This document shows, one piece after another, positions 27,273 to 38,293 of a stretch of DNA of 51,284 bases. The notes under the pieces were generated by a model, which saw only the letters and a list, made by a program, of their open reading frames with translations, searched no databases and was not told where the DNA came from. The translations under genes were made by a program, and so were the position numbers. Origin of the DNA: Candidatus Schmidhempelia bombi str. Bimp. Its GTDB lineage: Bacteria > Pseudomonadota > Gammaproteobacteria > Enterobacterales > Orbaceae. The DNA lies in assembly GCF_000471645.3 (NCBI RefSeq), contig NZ_AWGA01000073.1, positions 1 to 51,284 of the forward strand. Reading direction: 5' to 3'. Each line of letters starts with the position of its first letter. Position 1 is the first letter of the stretch.

Positions 27273-28949
27273 ATGAAATGGCATCATCTTAGTCGCATAC
27301 AAATAGGCAGTGCTTTTCGCGCAGCCTGCTTTGAACAAGCATATAATCGAGTACGATTTGTAAACGATCTCATTGCCGGGATCACGGTTGGCATTATTGC
27401 TATTCCGCTGTCCATGGCATTGGCAATCGCAAGCGGTGTACCTCCTCAGCATGGTTTATATACGGCAATTATTGCTGGGGTTGTTATCGCGTTAACAGGT
27501 GGTTCGCGGTTTAGTATTTCAGGACCAACTGCCGCATTTGTGGTCATGCTTTATCCAGTATCGTTACAATTTGGTTTGTCTGGTTTATTCGTTGCCACCC
27601 TATTGTCTGGCCTGTTTCTTATTGTGATGGGCATTATTCGATTAGGCCGCTTAATCGAATATATTCCGTTGCCAGTGGTTTTAGGTTTTACCTCTGGTAT
27701 CGGTATTACCATCGCAACAATGCAAATTAAGGATTTTTTTGGGTTGTCTATTTCATCAATGCCTGAAGATTATATCGGGAAAATGATGGTTATTATTCGA
27801 CAATTTCCTACATTATCCGTTGCGGATACGTTGGTGGCGATAAGTACATTATTGACGCTGATCGTTTGGCCAAAATTACGTTTAAAATTTCCAGGACATT
27901 TACCTGCATTGATTGTCGGTGTGCTTGTGATGTTTTTATTACAAGGATTCGGTTATTCGGTAGATACCATCGGATCGCGTTTTAGTTATACGTTGACCGA
28001 TGGCTCAATTGGGCATGGTATTCCAGCTCTATTACCTGAATTTACGTTACCTTGGAAACTAACTGATTTTGATTGGAATTGGGCGACAATTTCGGCATTA
28101 ATTCCGGTTTCTTTAACGATGGCAATGTTATGCGCTATTGAATCACTGCTATGTGCCGTAGTGTTAGATGAGATGACCCACACAAAACATAACTCTAATA
28201 GTGAATTAATTGGGCAGGGGTTAGGGAACGTGCTCGCTGCCTTTTTTGGTGGGATATCCGCGACAGCGGCAATTGCACGTTCGGCGGCTAATGTTAAAGC
28301 GGGGGCGACATCACCAATATCATCTTGCATACACGCGTTAGTGGTCTTATTGGCTTTAGTCAGTTTAGCTAAATATCTCTCTTTTCTACCATTGTCAGCG
28401 ATGGCGGCACTGTTATTAATCGTTGCTTGGAATATGAGTGATGCTAAACGAGTCGGCTATATTATTAAACGCGCGCCTAAAGACGATATTATTATTTTAT
28501 TGATTTGTATGTTATTGACGGTATTAGCGGATATGGTTGTTGCCATAACAGTAGGCATTGTCTTAGCTTCGCTATTATTTATGCGCCGTATTGCTCATAT
28601 GACAAAAATTGTCGAATTGCCACAAAGCACACCAACTACCTTGGTTGTTCGTATTAGTGGTCCGCTGTTTTTTGCCGCAGCAGAAAAAACATTTTTAGCT
28701 TTATATAATCGTATTAATGGTTATCAGCATATTGTTTTACAGTGGGATGCGGTACCACTTTTAGATGCTGGGGGATTAAATGCACTTATCCATTTTATTG
28801 ATGCTTTACCTGAACATGTCGATTTAGCTATTACCGAGTTACAATTTCAACCATTGAAAACGTTAGCCAGAGCCAATGTGATGCCTATACCAAATAAATT
28901 AATGTTTTATTCTACTATTGATGAAGCGTTGGCAGATAAATCGCTATAA
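27273..28949 (+). CDS. dauA: SulP-family C4-dicarboxylate/anion transporter
   Basis: Inner-membrane transporter of the SLC26/SulP family; the E. coli counterpart DauA (YchM) takes up succinate and other C4-dicarboxylates. The 558 residues equal DauA (559). It contains [40 protein letters not shown], the [20 protein letters not shown] block, [20 protein letters not shown], and a C-terminal STAS domain (about 440-558) with [19 protein letters not shown] dead relative lies 4 kb upstream. It is a single-gene unit followed by a small hairpin. Confidence 0.93.
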   Translation: MKWHHLSRIQIGSAFRAACFEQAYNRVRFVNDLIAGITVGIIAIPLSMALAIASGVPPQHGLYTAIIAGVVIALTGGSRFSISGPTAAFVVMLYPVSLQFGLSGLFVATLLSGLFLIVMGIIRLGRLIEYIPLPVVLGFTSGIGITIATMQIKDFFGLSISSMPEDYIGKMMVIIRQFPTLSVADTLVAISTLLTLIVWPKLRLKFPGHLPALIVGVLVMFLLQGFGYSVDTIGSRFSYTLTDGSIGHGIPALLPEFTLPWKLTDFDWNWATISALIPVSLTMAMLCAIESLLCAVVLDEMTHTKHNSNSELIGQGLGNVLAAFFGGISATAAIARSAANVKAGATSPISSCIHALVVLLALVSLAKYLSFLPLSAMAALLLIVAWNMSDAKRVGYIIKRAPKDDIIILLICMLLTVLADMVVAITVGIVLASLLFMRRIAHMTKIVELPQSTPTTLVVRISGPLFFAAAEKTFLALYNRINGYQHIVLQWDAVPLLDAGGLNALIHFIDALPEHVDLAITELQFQPLKTLARANVMPIPNKLMFYSTIDEALADKSL

Positions 28950-28963
28950 AAGGTAATCGATCC

Positions 28964-28985
28964 AGTGCTGTACATGCAGCACTGA
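28964..28985 (+). terminator. hairpin after dauA
   Basis: CAGTGCTG and CAGCACTG pair perfectly around TACATG, 14 nt after the dauA stop. No T-run follows, so termination may need Rho, or the hairpin may only protect the mRNA end. Confidence 0.4.
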
Positions 28986-29290
28986 CAATTCATCGCATTG
29001 TTAGGCTAAAGAGCAAAATGTTATCCCATTATACAAAATATAAACTGACTAAAGACGCTATTCAATGAAAAAAGATTGACTGGAAAATACGCGAGTTTTT
29101 ATCCTTTTCCTGTTTCTCTACTAATAGTAAATATCGCACTGTTTACCATTACTCAACATTAAATAATTTAAAATAAGGGTATTGTTCGTCATTTGTTTTT
29201 AGACTATTTATTATCATCATAACTGTTTGATGGCGATAGGCTAGTCAATGGTTGTTTTGTTGTCTAATAAATGGGGGATTAAAATTAATT

Positions 29291-29325
29291 ACCTTACCTT
29301 ACCTTACCTTACCTTACCTTACCTT
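29291..29325 (+). repeat. ACCTT pentanucleotide tandem repeat (7 copies)
   Basis: Seven uninterrupted ACCTT units about 190 bp upstream of the iaaA start. Simple repeats of this kind slip during replication. Here it is non-coding, so a change in copy number would alter promoter or leader spacing rather than reading frame. The rest of the 28950-29515 gap shows no gene. Confidence 0.9.
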
Positions 29326-29515
29326 ATCGCATAAGTTATAAGCGCTATTAGTTTGTTTTATATGCTTATTGTTCATTTTATGATTTGCTTATATCTCTAG
29401 TTTTGTACTTTACAAACTACAATCAGTGCCCTATATTCAATTAAAATCCATCATTATTGATTGTTTTTTCTTCAAAAATAACTTTTTTAACTTTATTAAT
29501 TGTAGGTTTATGGAT

Positions 29516-30493
29516 ATGGCAAAAAAACCTTTAATTGCTATTCATGGCGGAGCAGGGACCATGACTCAATCATTATTGAGTAGCAGCAAAGAAACGGACT
29601 ATTTAACGTCATTAAACGCGATTGTTGCTGCCGGACAAGCTATATTAGCCAAAGGCGGTAGTGCTTTAGATGCGGTGACAACGGCTGTGTGTCTATTAGA
29701 AGATAATCCTTTGTTTAATGCAGGTAAAGGTGCGGTATTTACTCATTCAGGAAAGAATGAATTAGATGCTGCAATTATGGATGGTGCTACTTTAAACGCG
29801 GGGGCGGTAGCAGGTGTTTCTCATATTCGTAATCCTATTTTAGCTGCTAAAGCAGTGTTAAACCATGGTAAGCAAGTTTTTTTAATTGGCAAAGGCGCAG
29901 AAGCATTTGCGGCGGCTAACGGTATTGAGTTAGTTGATTCCGATTATTTTTTTACTCAAGAACGCTATGATCAATTACAGGCCGCATTAGCGATAGGGCA
30001 AGAGAATGTGTTAGATCATGATAGTCAATCACTATCACTAAACCACATTAACTCTGATCCGATTGATCCTAAAAATAAGTTGGGTACGGTAGGCGCTGTT
30101 GCATTAGATGCCCATGGTAATTTGGCGGCGGCTACTTCAACTGGTGGTTTGACAAATAAAGTTGATGGACGAGTGGGTGATTCCCCCATTATTGGTGCTG
30201 GCTGTTATGCCAATAATAATACCGTTGCCGTATCAGCAACAGGCACAGGAGAGATGTTTATTCGTGGTGTCGTTGCTTATGATGTTTCGGCATTAGTTGA
30301 GTATGCCGGTTTATCTTTAGAACAAGCAGCCCATCGAGTTGTCATGGATAAATTGCCTAAAATTAATGGTCGAGGAGGCATCATTGCTATTGATCATTTA
30401 GGTAATATTGCCATGCCATTTAATACGGAAGGTATGTATCGCGGCTTTGGTTATGTAGGTGACGCACCAAAAGTTGCTATTTATAAGACATAA
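29516..30493 (+). CDS. iaaA: isoaspartyl peptidase / L-asparaginase, Ntn-hydrolase
   Basis: Plant-type asparaginase (IaaA/YbiK) that hydrolyses isoaspartyl dipeptides and asparagine after autocleavage into two chains. From the ATG at 29516 it is 325 residues (MAKKPLIAIHGGAGTM). That start matches E. coli (MGKAVIAIHGGAG) and has TAGG 9 nt upstream; earlier in-frame starts add a tail not seen in the family. The nucleophile Thr is Thr191 in KLGTVGAVALD. NAGKGAVFTHSGKNELDAAI and GRVGDSPIIGAGCYA are conserved. It heads the gsi locus exactly as in E. coli. Confidence 0.94.
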   Translation: MAKKPLIAIHGGAGTMTQSLLSSSKETDYLTSLNAIVAAGQAILAKGGSALDAVTTAVCLLEDNPLFNAGKGAVFTHSGKNELDAAIMDGATLNAGAVAGVSHIRNPILAAKAVLNHGKQVFLIGKGAEAFAAANGIELVDSDYFFTQERYDQLQAALAIGQENVLDHDSQSLSLNHINSDPIDPKNKLGTVGAVALDAHGNLAAATSTGGLTNKVDGRVGDSPIIGAGCYANNNTVAVSATGTGEMFIRGVVAYDVSALVEYAGLSLEQAAHRVVMDKLPKINGRGGIIAIDHLGNIAMPFNTEGMYRGFGYVGDAPKVAIYKT

Positions 30494-30574
30494 AAGATTA
30501 ATAACTAAGCTAAGTCGGCAGCCGGATAATTTTTATTAGGGTGACGATCAATTATGGTATAGGGGCACATTACA

Positions 30575-32467
30575 ATGAATAAGCAAGCACCTTCTTTGAC
30601 GCGACAAAATAGATCACGGCGTGTAACCGATAATGCTCGTCCAGTGATTGAGGTAAAAGATCTTTGTGTTGATTTTATCAGTGAGGATCATCATGTCCAA
30701 GCTGTTCGCCATCTTTCATTTCAGGTAAAGGCTGGGGAAACTTTAGCTATTGTTGGCGAATCTGGATCGGGTAAATCGGTGACATCGCTTTCGTTAATGC
30801 GTTTAGTTGAGCAAGGGGGAGGCAAAATTACCCAAGGCGAGTTATTATTTAATTTGCAGGAAACGATCGTTGATTTAGCTAAAGCGGATAGCAAGACCAT
30901 TCGCGCCTTACGCGGTGCAAATATCGCTATGATTTTTCAAGAGCCGATGACTTCGCTTAACCCTGTCTTTTCTGTTGGGGAACAAATCGCCGAATCAATT
31001 CGTCTTCATCAACATAAAACTCGGGCTGAGGCGCGATTAGAAGCATTAGCCATGCTTAAAAAAGTACGTATACCTGAAGCAGAAAATGTGTTAAATCGTT
31101 ATCCGCATCAATTATCGGGCGGTATGCGTCAACGCGTGATGATTGCCATGGCTTTATCTTGCAAACCAAATTTATTAATTGCGGATGAACCCACTACCGC
31201 ACTGGATGTGACCATTCAATCACAAATTTTACAGCTTATTAAAACGTTACAAGCTGAAATGAATATGGCGGTTATCTTTATTACGCACGATATGGGCGTG
31301 GTTGCTGAAGTAGCAGATCGCGTATTAGTTATGTATCGCGGTGAGAAAATCGAAGAAGGGCTGGCTGCGGATATTTTTGCTAATCCAAAACAGACTTATA
31401 CGCAAACCTTATTAGCCGCTGTACCAAAACTAGGCGCCATGCAAGGTAGTGATTTACCCGCTAAGTTCCCATTATTAAATAATACCAATTTATCAAACCC
31501 GCAGGAGTTAGTTAAACCAGTTGATTATAGTCAGCCACCTATTTTATCGGTTGATCAGTTAGTTACACGCTTTGATATTCGTAGTGGTTTATTAAATCAA
31601 GTCACCCGACGGGTCCATGCGGTTGAAAAAGTGAGTTTCGATCTCTATTCAGGAGAAACTTTATCCTTAGTCGGTGAGTCTGGATGTGGTAAATCGACAA
31701 CAGGACGTGCTTTACTGGGGCTCGTCGCTAATCAAGGCGGCGCAATTTATTTTGATGGACAACGCATTGATCAGCTTTCGGGCGCCGCCTTGCAAAAATT
31801 ACGACGTGATATTCAATTTATTTTTCAAGATCCTTTCGCCTCCTTAGATCCTCGTTTAACCGTTGGTTTTTCTATCATGGAACCCTTATTAATTCATGAA
31901 AAAATATCTCGCCAAGCGGCAGAATCGCGTGTGGCTTGGTTATTAGAACGCGTAGGATTAAATGCACAGCACGCCAAACGCTATCCGCATGAATTTTCGG
32001 GCGGTCAACGCCAACGTATCTGTATTGCCAGAGCCTTAGCACTTAACCCTAAAGTGATTATTGCTGATGAATCAGTTTCGGCGTTAGATGTCTCGATTCA
32101 AGCTCAGGTGATTAATCTGCTATTAGAATTACAGCATGAATTCGGTATTTCATTGTTATTTATCTCTCATGATATGGCCGTTGTTGAACGGATTAGCCAT
32201 CGCGTGGCAGTCATGTATTTAGGTCAGATTGTTGAAATGGGATCGCGTCGTGAGATTTTCGAACATCCACACCACCCTTATACCAAAAAGCTAATGGCCG
32301 CAGTGCCAACCCCTGATCCAGCAAGACGTCATGTGAAACGAGAATTAATGACTAGCGAAATACCAAGTCCTGTTAGAAAAATAGGTGATGAGCCACATAT
32401 TGAACCATTGATTCGCATTAATGATCAACATCTGGTCGCTATGCATTCGGTGTCAGCACTATATTAA
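30575..32467 (+). CDS. gsiA: glutathione import ATP-binding protein GsiA
   Basis: Double ATPase of the glutathione/peptide importer GsiABCD. The 630 residues hold two complete ABC units, each with Walker A (GESGSGKSV near residue 67; GESGCGKST near 366), a signature ([16 protein letters not shown]) and Walker B ([24 protein letters not shown]). Each ends in the oligopeptide/dipeptide C-terminal region. Length is near E. coli GsiA (623). The ribosome-binding site AGGGG is 9 nt before the ATG. It lies 81 bp after iaaA. Confidence 0.94.
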   Translation: MNKQAPSLTRQNRSRRVTDNARPVIEVKDLCVDFISEDHHVQAVRHLSFQVKAGETLAIVGESGSGKSVTSLSLMRLVEQGGGKITQGELLFNLQETIVDLAKADSKTIRALRGANIAMIFQEPMTSLNPVFSVGEQIAESIRLHQHKTRAEARLEALAMLKKVRIPEAENVLNRYPHQLSGGMRQRVMIAMALSCKPNLLIADEPTTALDVTIQSQILQLIKTLQAEMNMAVIFITHDMGVVAEVADRVLVMYRGEKIEEGLAADIFANPKQTYTQTLLAAVPKLGAMQGSDLPAKFPLLNNTNLSNPQELVKPVDYSQPPILSVDQLVTRFDIRSGLLNQVTRRVHAVEKVSFDLYSGETLSLVGESGCGKSTTGRALLGLVANQGGAIYFDGQRIDQLSGAALQKLRRDIQFIFQDPFASLDPRLTVGFSIMEPLLIHEKISRQAAESRVAWLLERVGLNAQHAKRYPHEFSGGQRQRICIARALALNPKVIIADESVSALDVSIQAQVINLLLELQHEFGISLLFISHDMAVVERISHRVAVMYLGQIVEMGSRREIFEHPHHPYTKKLMAAVPTPDPARRHVKRELMTSEIPSPVRKIGDEPHIEPLIRINDQHLVAMHSVSALY

Positions 32468-32498
32468 ATAAAAAAATCATGGATTAAAGGAGAAAACA

Positions 32499-34046
32499 AT
32501 GCTTAAAAGATATCGTTATAAGAGCTTATTAATGACTGGGCTTGCGGTTTATATGAGCCTAATTGCATTTCCTAGTTATGCCACGAAAGAGGTCACGATT
32601 GCTGTTTATTCCAATTTTTCTAGTTTAGATCCTTATGATACCAATGATACGTTATCCCAAGCCATGGCGAAATCGTTTTATCAAGGACTGTTTGGTTTTG
32701 ATCAAGATTCAAAATTAGTCAATGTACTGGCAGATAGTTATACCGTTAACGAGGCTGGCACGGAATATACCATCTTTTTACGCAAAGGCATAAAATTTCA
32801 TGATGAGACTGATTTTAATGCAGATGCGGTCAAAGCGACCTTTGATCGGGTGACCAATCCCGATAATCATTTAAAACGATATAACCTATTTAGTCGTATT
32901 ATTAACACGGAAGTCATTAATTCTTACACGGTTAAATTTACGTTAAATCAGCCTTTTTCGGCATTTATCAACACGCTAGCTCACCCATCGGCGGTGATCA
33001 TTTCTCCAACGGCATTAGCTAAATATGGTAAAGATATTGCCTTTCATCCAGTCGGTACGGGCCCATTTGTGTTTACTGAATGGAATGCCACCGATTATGT
33101 CAAAGGCAAAAAATTTGACCAGTATTGGAAAAAGGGTTTACCGAAAATAGATACCATTATCTGGCGTCCAATTATCGAAAATAATACACGTGCAGCGATG
33201 ATACAAACTGGGGAAGCGCAATTTGCTTTTAGCATTCCTTATGAGCAGGCAAAGCTATTAGAAAAAAATGATAAATTAGTCTTGGTTTCGACGCCTTCTA
33301 TTATTGCTCGTTATATTAGTTTAAATGTTACAAAGAAACCTTTTGATGATGTACGTGTCCGCCAAGCGCTTAATTATGCTATTAATAAAGAGGCGTTAGC
33401 CAAAGTTGCGTTTGCTGGTTACGCAACGCCAATACGTGGCGTCGTACCGGCTGGGGTTGATTTTGCTGTCGATTATGGTCCATGGCCTTATGACCCAGAT
33501 AAAGCCCGAGAATTATTAGCTGAAGCGGGTTATCCTACCGGTTTTTCTACGGTGCTATGGTCTAGCTACAATCATACCACCGCTCAGAAAGTCATCCAGT
33601 TTATACAACAACAATTAAAACAAGTTGGGATAAATGTGGCAATTGAGGCAATGGAAGTGGGACAACGGGTTGCGCGCGTTGAAAGTGTGCCATCCGTTGA
33701 TGACGCTGAGGTTAAAATGTATTACACGGGTTGGTCATCATCCACGATGGAATCTGATTGGGCGATCACGCCATTATTAGCCACTTCATCTTGGCCGCCA
33801 AAAATGTATAACACGGCATATTACAGTAATCCTGTAGTTGATGAAAAACTTCAACAAGCTTTGCTAACCAACGATCGTGAGACGAAAAAGATATTATATA
33901 AAGAGATTCAGGATCAAATTTGGGCGGATGCGCCGTGGATATTTTTATTGGGTGATAAACAATTGTATGTGCATAGCAAAAATTTAACGGGTATGAGTGT
34001 GATGATTGATGGATCTTTCTATTTTGAAGATATCGATTTGCACTAA
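32499..34046 (+). CDS. gsiB: glutathione-binding periplasmic protein GsiB
   Basis: Periplasmic binding protein (family 5) that captures glutathione or peptides for GsiCD. The 515 residues start with a signal peptide (about 1-28, [19 protein letters not shown]), then [20 protein letters not shown], the family-5 [18 protein letters not shown] block, PVGTGPFVF and [20 protein letters not shown]. Ribosome-binding site AAAGGAG. A 10-bp hairpin follows, probably to keep gsiB mRNA more abundant than gsiCD. Confidence 0.93.
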   Translation: MLKRYRYKSLLMTGLAVYMSLIAFPSYATKEVTIAVYSNFSSLDPYDTNDTLSQAMAKSFYQGLFGFDQDSKLVNVLADSYTVNEAGTEYTIFLRKGIKFHDETDFNADAVKATFDRVTNPDNHLKRYNLFSRIINTEVINSYTVKFTLNQPFSAFINTLAHPSAVIISPTALAKYGKDIAFHPVGTGPFVFTEWNATDYVKGKKFDQYWKKGLPKIDTIIWRPIIENNTRAAMIQTGEAQFAFSIPYEQAKLLEKNDKLVLVSTPSIIARYISLNVTKKPFDDVRVRQALNYAINKEALAKVAFAGYATPIRGVVPAGVDFAVDYGPWPYDPDKARELLAEAGYPTGFSTVLWSSYNHTTAQKVIQFIQQQLKQVGINVAIEAMEVGQRVARVESVPSVDDAEVKMYYTGWSSSTMESDWAITPLLATSSWPPKMYNTAYYSNPVVDEKLQQALLTNDRETKKILYKEIQDQIWADAPWIFLLGDKQLYVHSKNLTGMSVMIDGSFYFEDIDLH

Positions 34047-34061
34047 TTAACAAAAAATAGC

Positions 34062-34088
34062 GATCTATGCTGATAACTAGCATAGATC
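34062..34088 (+). terminator. attenuating hairpin between gsiB and gsiC
   Basis: GATCTATGCT and AGCATAGATC pair perfectly (10 bp) around GATAACT, 15 nt after the gsiB stop, and are followed by ttcactttt. Position and shape fit partial termination or 3'-end protection after the binding-protein gene. Confidence 0.6.
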
Positions 34089-34162
34089 TTCACTTTTATA
34101 TTCGAACATAAATCGTTACCAATAATGACGAATAGGTAAGTTTATTTTATTGGATTTGCAAT

Positions 34163-35083
34163 ATGCTAAATTATTTTATTAAGCGGTTGTTAGGTTTAAT
34201 TCCCACCTTATTTATTGTGATGACCGTGGTGTTTTTCTTTATTCATTTACTGCCGGGCGATCCTGCTCGATTAGTTGCAGGTCCTGAGGCGGACGACACG
34301 GTTGTCAATATGATTCGTCATGAATTGGGATTAGATAAACCCTTATGGCAGCAATTTGGTCAATTTTTTATCAATATTATCAATGGTGATTTTGGGATTT
34401 CAATCCGCACTAAGCGACCCGTTATTGATGAAATTGCAATGCGGTTTATGCCAACCTTATTACTTACATTAACCAGTATGTTCTGGTCTGTGCTTGTAGG
34501 TATGGCAATTGGAATGGTTTCTGCGGTATGGCGAAATAAATGGCAAGATCGTTTAGGTATGGCGTTTGCCGTCACAGGGATCTCTTTTCCCTCTTTTGCT
34601 TTAGGTATGATGTTAATTCAGATCTTTTCTGTCAAATTAGGGTGGTTACCAACGGTAGGGGCGGCAAGTTGGCAACACTATATTTTGCCTTCATTAACAC
34701 TTGGGGCATCGGTTGCGGCTGTAATGGCGCGTTTTACGCGTTCTTCTTTTATCGATGTATTACATGAGGATTATATTCGTACCGCTAGGGCAAAAGGGCT
34801 TAAAGAGTCGGTGGTAGTGATTAAGCATAGTTTACGTAATGCCATGATACCCGTCATTACTATGATGGGATTACAATTTGGATTTTTATTAGGTGGTTCT
34901 ATTATTGTTGAAAAAGTGTTTAATTGGCCAGGACTTGGACGCTTATTAATTGATTCGGTTGAGGCTCGCGATTATCCGATTATCCAGATAGAAGTCCTTT
35001 TATTTTCCTTAGAATTTATCTTAATTAATCTAGTTGTCGATTTTTTATATGCGGCAATGAATCCAACTATCCGTTATCAATAA
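34163..35083 (+). CDS. gsiC: glutathione transport permease GsiC
   Basis: First permease of the importer, DppB type. The 306 residues begin [20 protein letters not shown] and have six predicted helices. The conserved [13 protein letters not shown] follows the first helix, and the EAA-type coupling loop is [20 protein letters not shown]. Length matches E. coli GsiC (306). It lies 9 bp before gsiD. Confidence 0.95.
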   Translation: MLNYFIKRLLGLIPTLFIVMTVVFFFIHLLPGDPARLVAGPEADDTVVNMIRHELGLDKPLWQQFGQFFINIINGDFGISIRTKRPVIDEIAMRFMPTLLLTLTSMFWSVLVGMAIGMVSAVWRNKWQDRLGMAFAVTGISFPSFALGMMLIQIFSVKLGWLPTVGAASWQHYILPSLTLGASVAAVMARFTRSSFIDVLHEDYIRTARAKGLKESVVVIKHSLRNAMIPVITMMGLQFGFLLGGSIIVEKVFNWPGLGRLLIDSVEARDYPIIQIEVLLFSLEFILINLVVDFLYAAMNPTIRYQ

Positions 35084-35092
35084 GGTATCGAT

Positions 35093-35995
35093 ATGCATAC
35101 TAATGGTTCTACCACTATTGATGTAACATCGGCGTCTCAGGGGCAAGTGCGTACCCCTTGGCGTGAATTTTGGCGTAAGTTTAAACGACAAAAAATTGCC
35201 GTAGTTGCAGCAAGTTTTATTTTATTATTGATTGTCGTTGCGATCTTTGGGCGTTGGTTAGCCCCATACGATGCAGAAAATGATTTTGATTATATGCTGA
35301 TTAATGAAGGTCCCTCAATGGCACACTGGTTTGGCGTTGATGCCTTAGGTCGGGATATTTTTAGCCGTATTTTAATTGGGACACAACTATCGCTAACTGC
35401 GGGCTTTTTTTCGGTAGCGTTAGGGGCAGTTGTTGGTACGATGATGGGGCTGATGGCGGGCTTTTATGGCGGTTGGTGGGATCGCATTACCATGCGGATT
35501 TCTGATGTACTATTTGCTTTCCCAGGAATGCTATTGGCTATTGGTGTTGTTGCTATCATGGGCAATGGCATGATTAATGTGATTGTTGCGGTATCTATTT
35601 TTAGTATTCCGGCTTTCGCACGGTTAGTACGCGGTAATACGTTAGTCTTAAAGAATATGACCTATATTGAAGCGGTAAAAAGTATCGGTGCTTCTAATTG
35701 GACAATTATTATGCGCCATATATTACCTGGCACGGTATCGGGGATTGTTGTTTATTTTACGATGCGTATAGGCACATCGATTATTACCGCGGCAAGTTTA
35801 TCCTTTTTAGGTTTAGGCGCGCAGCCACCTACCCCAGAGTGGGGGGCGATGTTAAATGAGGCGCAGGCGGATATGATGATTGCTCCCCATGTTGCTATAT
35901 TTCCAAGTTTAGCGATATTTTTTACGGTACTTGCCTTTAATTTGTTAGGTGATGGATTACGTGATGCGTTGGATCCAAAATTAGACCAAAAATAG
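35093..35995 (+). CDS. gsiD: glutathione transport permease GsiD
   Basis: Second permease of the importer, DppC type. The 300 residues have a cytoplasmic N-terminus ([20 protein letters not shown]), then [20 protein letters not shown] (the DppC-family signature), helices, the coupling loop [20 protein letters not shown] and the C-terminal [13 protein letters not shown]. Length is close to E. coli GsiD (303). Confidence 0.95.
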   Translation: MHTNGSTTIDVTSASQGQVRTPWREFWRKFKRQKIAVVAASFILLLIVVAIFGRWLAPYDAENDFDYMLINEGPSMAHWFGVDALGRDIFSRILIGTQLSLTAGFFSVALGAVVGTMMGLMAGFYGGWWDRITMRISDVLFAFPGMLLAIGVVAIMGNGMINVIVAVSIFSIPAFARLVRGNTLVLKNMTYIEAVKSIGASNWTIIMRHILPGTVSGIVVYFTMRIGTSIITAASLSFLGLGAQPPTPEWGAMLNEAQADMMIAPHVAIFPSLAIFFTVLAFNLLGDGLRDALDPKLDQK

Positions 35996-36076
35996 TGATT
36001 TATAGATAAGAATAAATAGTGTCTCGTGCATGGTATTGCTATTGTGATATCAAAACAGAGGAACAACTAACGACAA

Positions 36077-37120
36077 ATGATAATAAAAAAGATCCCACGC
36101 ATAGGTAAATTAAGATCGGGTGAATTAGATTTGATTACCGATATTGCTGGTATAACCGTTGGACACTGTACCTTGGATCAAGGTGCAATCCAAACGGGTG
36201 TTACCGTTATTAAGCCACATTGCTTGGATCCTTATTTACATAAAGTCCCCGCCGCGGCGACGGTGATTAACGGTTTTGGTAAAAGTGTTGGTTTAATGCA
36301 GTTGGATGAATTAGGCGTATTTGAAACCCCTATCGCCTTAACTAATACGTTTTCGGTGTCTAGCGTCGCACAGGCACAAATTAAACAGGCTATTACCCTG
36401 AATCCAGAGATTGGCCGTGCTTGGCCCACCATTAATCCCTTAGTTTTTGAATGCAATGATGGATATCTCAACGATATTCAAGCGATGTCTATTACTGCCG
36501 AGCACTATAATACTGCCTATTCTCAAGCCGATCGTTATATGCAGCAAGGATCAGTTGGAGCAGGTCGTGGTATGTCATGTTTTAATCTTAAAGGTGGCAT
36601 TGGCTCAGCGTCGCGCCTAGTAACATTAAATCATCAGCAACATTATTGTGTTGGTGCTTTGGTTCTGGCAAATTTTGGCATTTTATCGATGTTAACGTTG
36701 GCGGGTCAAGCACTCGGTCAGCAGCTAGCACCATGTTTACAACAAATGATGTCTGCCACCGAGAAAGGGTCAATTATTATGATTTTGGCCACCGATGCCC
36801 CATTAGATTATCGACAACTAAAACGGCTATCTTTACGGGCAGGGATTGGATTAAGCCGTACAGGTTCGTTTTGGGGACATGGGAGCGGTGATATTGCTTT
36901 GGCATTTTCCACGGCTTATACCCTCCCCCATGATCCTGAGCAACCCATGCCTGCCACCGCATTTATTCATGAGACATTATTAGATCCCTTTTTTCAAGCT
37001 GCGGCTGAAAGTGTTGAACAAGCAATTATTCATGCCTTATATCATGCACAAGCCGTACAAGGGCGCGATAATCACCAACGTTATAGCCTATCTGAACTCT
37101 ATCCAGAATGGTTAATTTGA
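36077..37120 (+). CDS. P1/S58 family aminopeptidase (DmpA/BapA-like)
   Basis: Autoprocessing Ntn-type aminopeptidase of family S58, which acts on N-terminal residues of small or beta- and D-peptides. The 347 residues include DLITDIAGITVGHCTLDQGA, the GAGRGMSCFNLKGGIGSASR block, and the cleavage and nucleophile site Gly231-Ser232 in EKGSIIMILATDAPLDYRQL, then LSRTGSFWGHGSGDIALAFS. It follows gsiD by 81 bp and precedes a DppA-like peptidase, so imported peptides are probably degraded by this pair together with IaaA. Confidence 0.9.
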   Translation: MIIKKIPRIGKLRSGELDLITDIAGITVGHCTLDQGAIQTGVTVIKPHCLDPYLHKVPAAATVINGFGKSVGLMQLDELGVFETPIALTNTFSVSSVAQAQIKQAITLNPEIGRAWPTINPLVFECNDGYLNDIQAMSITAEHYNTAYSQADRYMQQGSVGAGRGMSCFNLKGGIGSASRLVTLNHQQHYCVGALVLANFGILSMLTLAGQALGQQLAPCLQQMMSATEKGSIIMILATDAPLDYRQLKRLSLRAGIGLSRTGSFWGHGSGDIALAFSTAYTLPHDPEQPMPATAFIHETLLDPFFQAAAESVEQAIIHALYHAQAVQGRDNHQRYSLSELYPEWLI

Positions 37121-37172
37121 ATCGGTTAATGAGCAGTAATGGTAAAAGTATATTAAGTATAAGGGCAAAATA

Positions 37173-37994
37173 ATGCATATATTGATTTCCACAGATATTG
37201 AAGGTATAGCAGGTGTCTTCCATTCAGAACAAACCCGAGCAGGTAACAACGAATATGAGCAGGCTCGACGATGGATGGCAGCTGAAGCCAATGCCGCTGC
37301 ATTAGCGGTATTAGACTATGCTCCTAACTATCAAGTGACTGTCAATGATTCACACGGTCATTTCAGGAATATGAATCCAGATAGTTTTGATCCACGCGTT
37401 CAACTAATTCAGGGTAAACCGCGTTATTTAAGTATGGCTTCAGGTGTTGAATTGGCGCCAGATGCTTTATTTATGATTGGATACCATGCCAAATCAAAAT
37501 CTCGCGGTATTTTAGCACATACCATTAATGGCTTTGCTTTTTCACGGATTTGGTTAAATGATCTTGAATTAGGCGAGGCGGGGCTATACGCGGCCCTCGC
37601 TGGTGAGTTTAATGTTCCAGTCGCAATAGCAAGTGGTGACGATTGTTTTATTGCAGAAACCCAACTCTTATTACCTCATGTTACTTTTATTGAAACCAAG
37701 CAGGCACAAGGTCAATTTAGCGGTGTATCGCTGACGCCAAAGGCGGCATGTGATAAAATTTATAGTACTGTTCATCAATTTATGCAAAATAATCCATCAT
37801 TACCGCTATTTCAACTTGTTGCACCTATAACGTGTCAACTACAGACCCAAACGCCCGCCTTAGCGGATTTATTTGCGCAGTGGCCAATAGTTGAAAGAGT
37901 CTCAGGTGATATGATTCAATTTAATGCTGATGGTGTACAATCTGCAATTCGGATCATAAATTGTTTTTCCGCTATGTCATTTATGTTACGTTAG
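37173..37994 (+). CDS. M55 family D-aminopeptidase, DppA-like
   Basis: Zinc peptidase of family M55; Bacillus DppA releases N-terminal D-amino acids. The 273 residues start MHILISTDIEGIAGV with zinc ligands Asp8 and Glu10. NDSHGHFRNM, GYHAKS and NDLELGEAGLYAA supply the expected His, His and Glu ligands. Length equals DppA (274). It is the last gene of the gsi locus; the csy operon begins 300 bp on. Genuine substrate unknown. Confidence 0.9.
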   Translation: MHILISTDIEGIAGVFHSEQTRAGNNEYEQARRWMAAEANAAALAVLDYAPNYQVTVNDSHGHFRNMNPDSFDPRVQLIQGKPRYLSMASGVELAPDALFMIGYHAKSKSRGILAHTINGFAFSRIWLNDLELGEAGLYAALAGEFNVPVAIASGDDCFIAETQLLLPHVTFIETKQAQGQFSGVSLTPKAACDKIYSTVHQFMQNNPSLPLFQLVAPITCQLQTQTPALADLFAQWPIVERVSGDMIQFNADGVQSAIRIINCFSAMSFMLR

Positions 37995-38206
37995 TAAAAA
38001 ATGCTTATAATTGTTTAGTCGTTTTTTGCCCAAATAGCTTGGTGAGATGGTATTGAATTGGCTATAAAAATTATTTAATATTCAATATAACCAACACTAA
38101 TATGCTAAATTTAGCGCATTAGTTATTAATAGATACATGCACTATTTTGGCTAATTTAATTCTTTCTATTGATCTTAGTCAGCATCGTTGGTAATTTAAA
38201 TAAAAG

Positions 38207-38235
38207 ATGTTAACTCTAAAAATTATCGTTATAAT
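38207..38235 (+). promoter_or_regulatory. promoter of the csy operon
   Basis: A perfect -10 box TATAAT lies at 38230-38235, 59 nt before the csy1 start; the -35 region (ATGTTA or TTAACT) is weak. The guide spacer described at 25.7 kb has no match in this leader, so I see no autoregulation by that RNA. The rest of 37995-38293 shows no CRISPR repeat. Confidence 0.5.
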
Positions 38236-38293
38236 GTTTTTATTATATCGATCAGTTTTTAGCTTTTATTATAAAAAAATAATAGGAAGGTAT

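Noticed and set aside
38207-38293. Longer csy1 start (29 extra residues)
   Set aside because: The extension is hydrophobic, overlaps the TATAAT promoter and lacks a ribosome-binding site; the ATG at 38294 has one and matches the family N-terminus.
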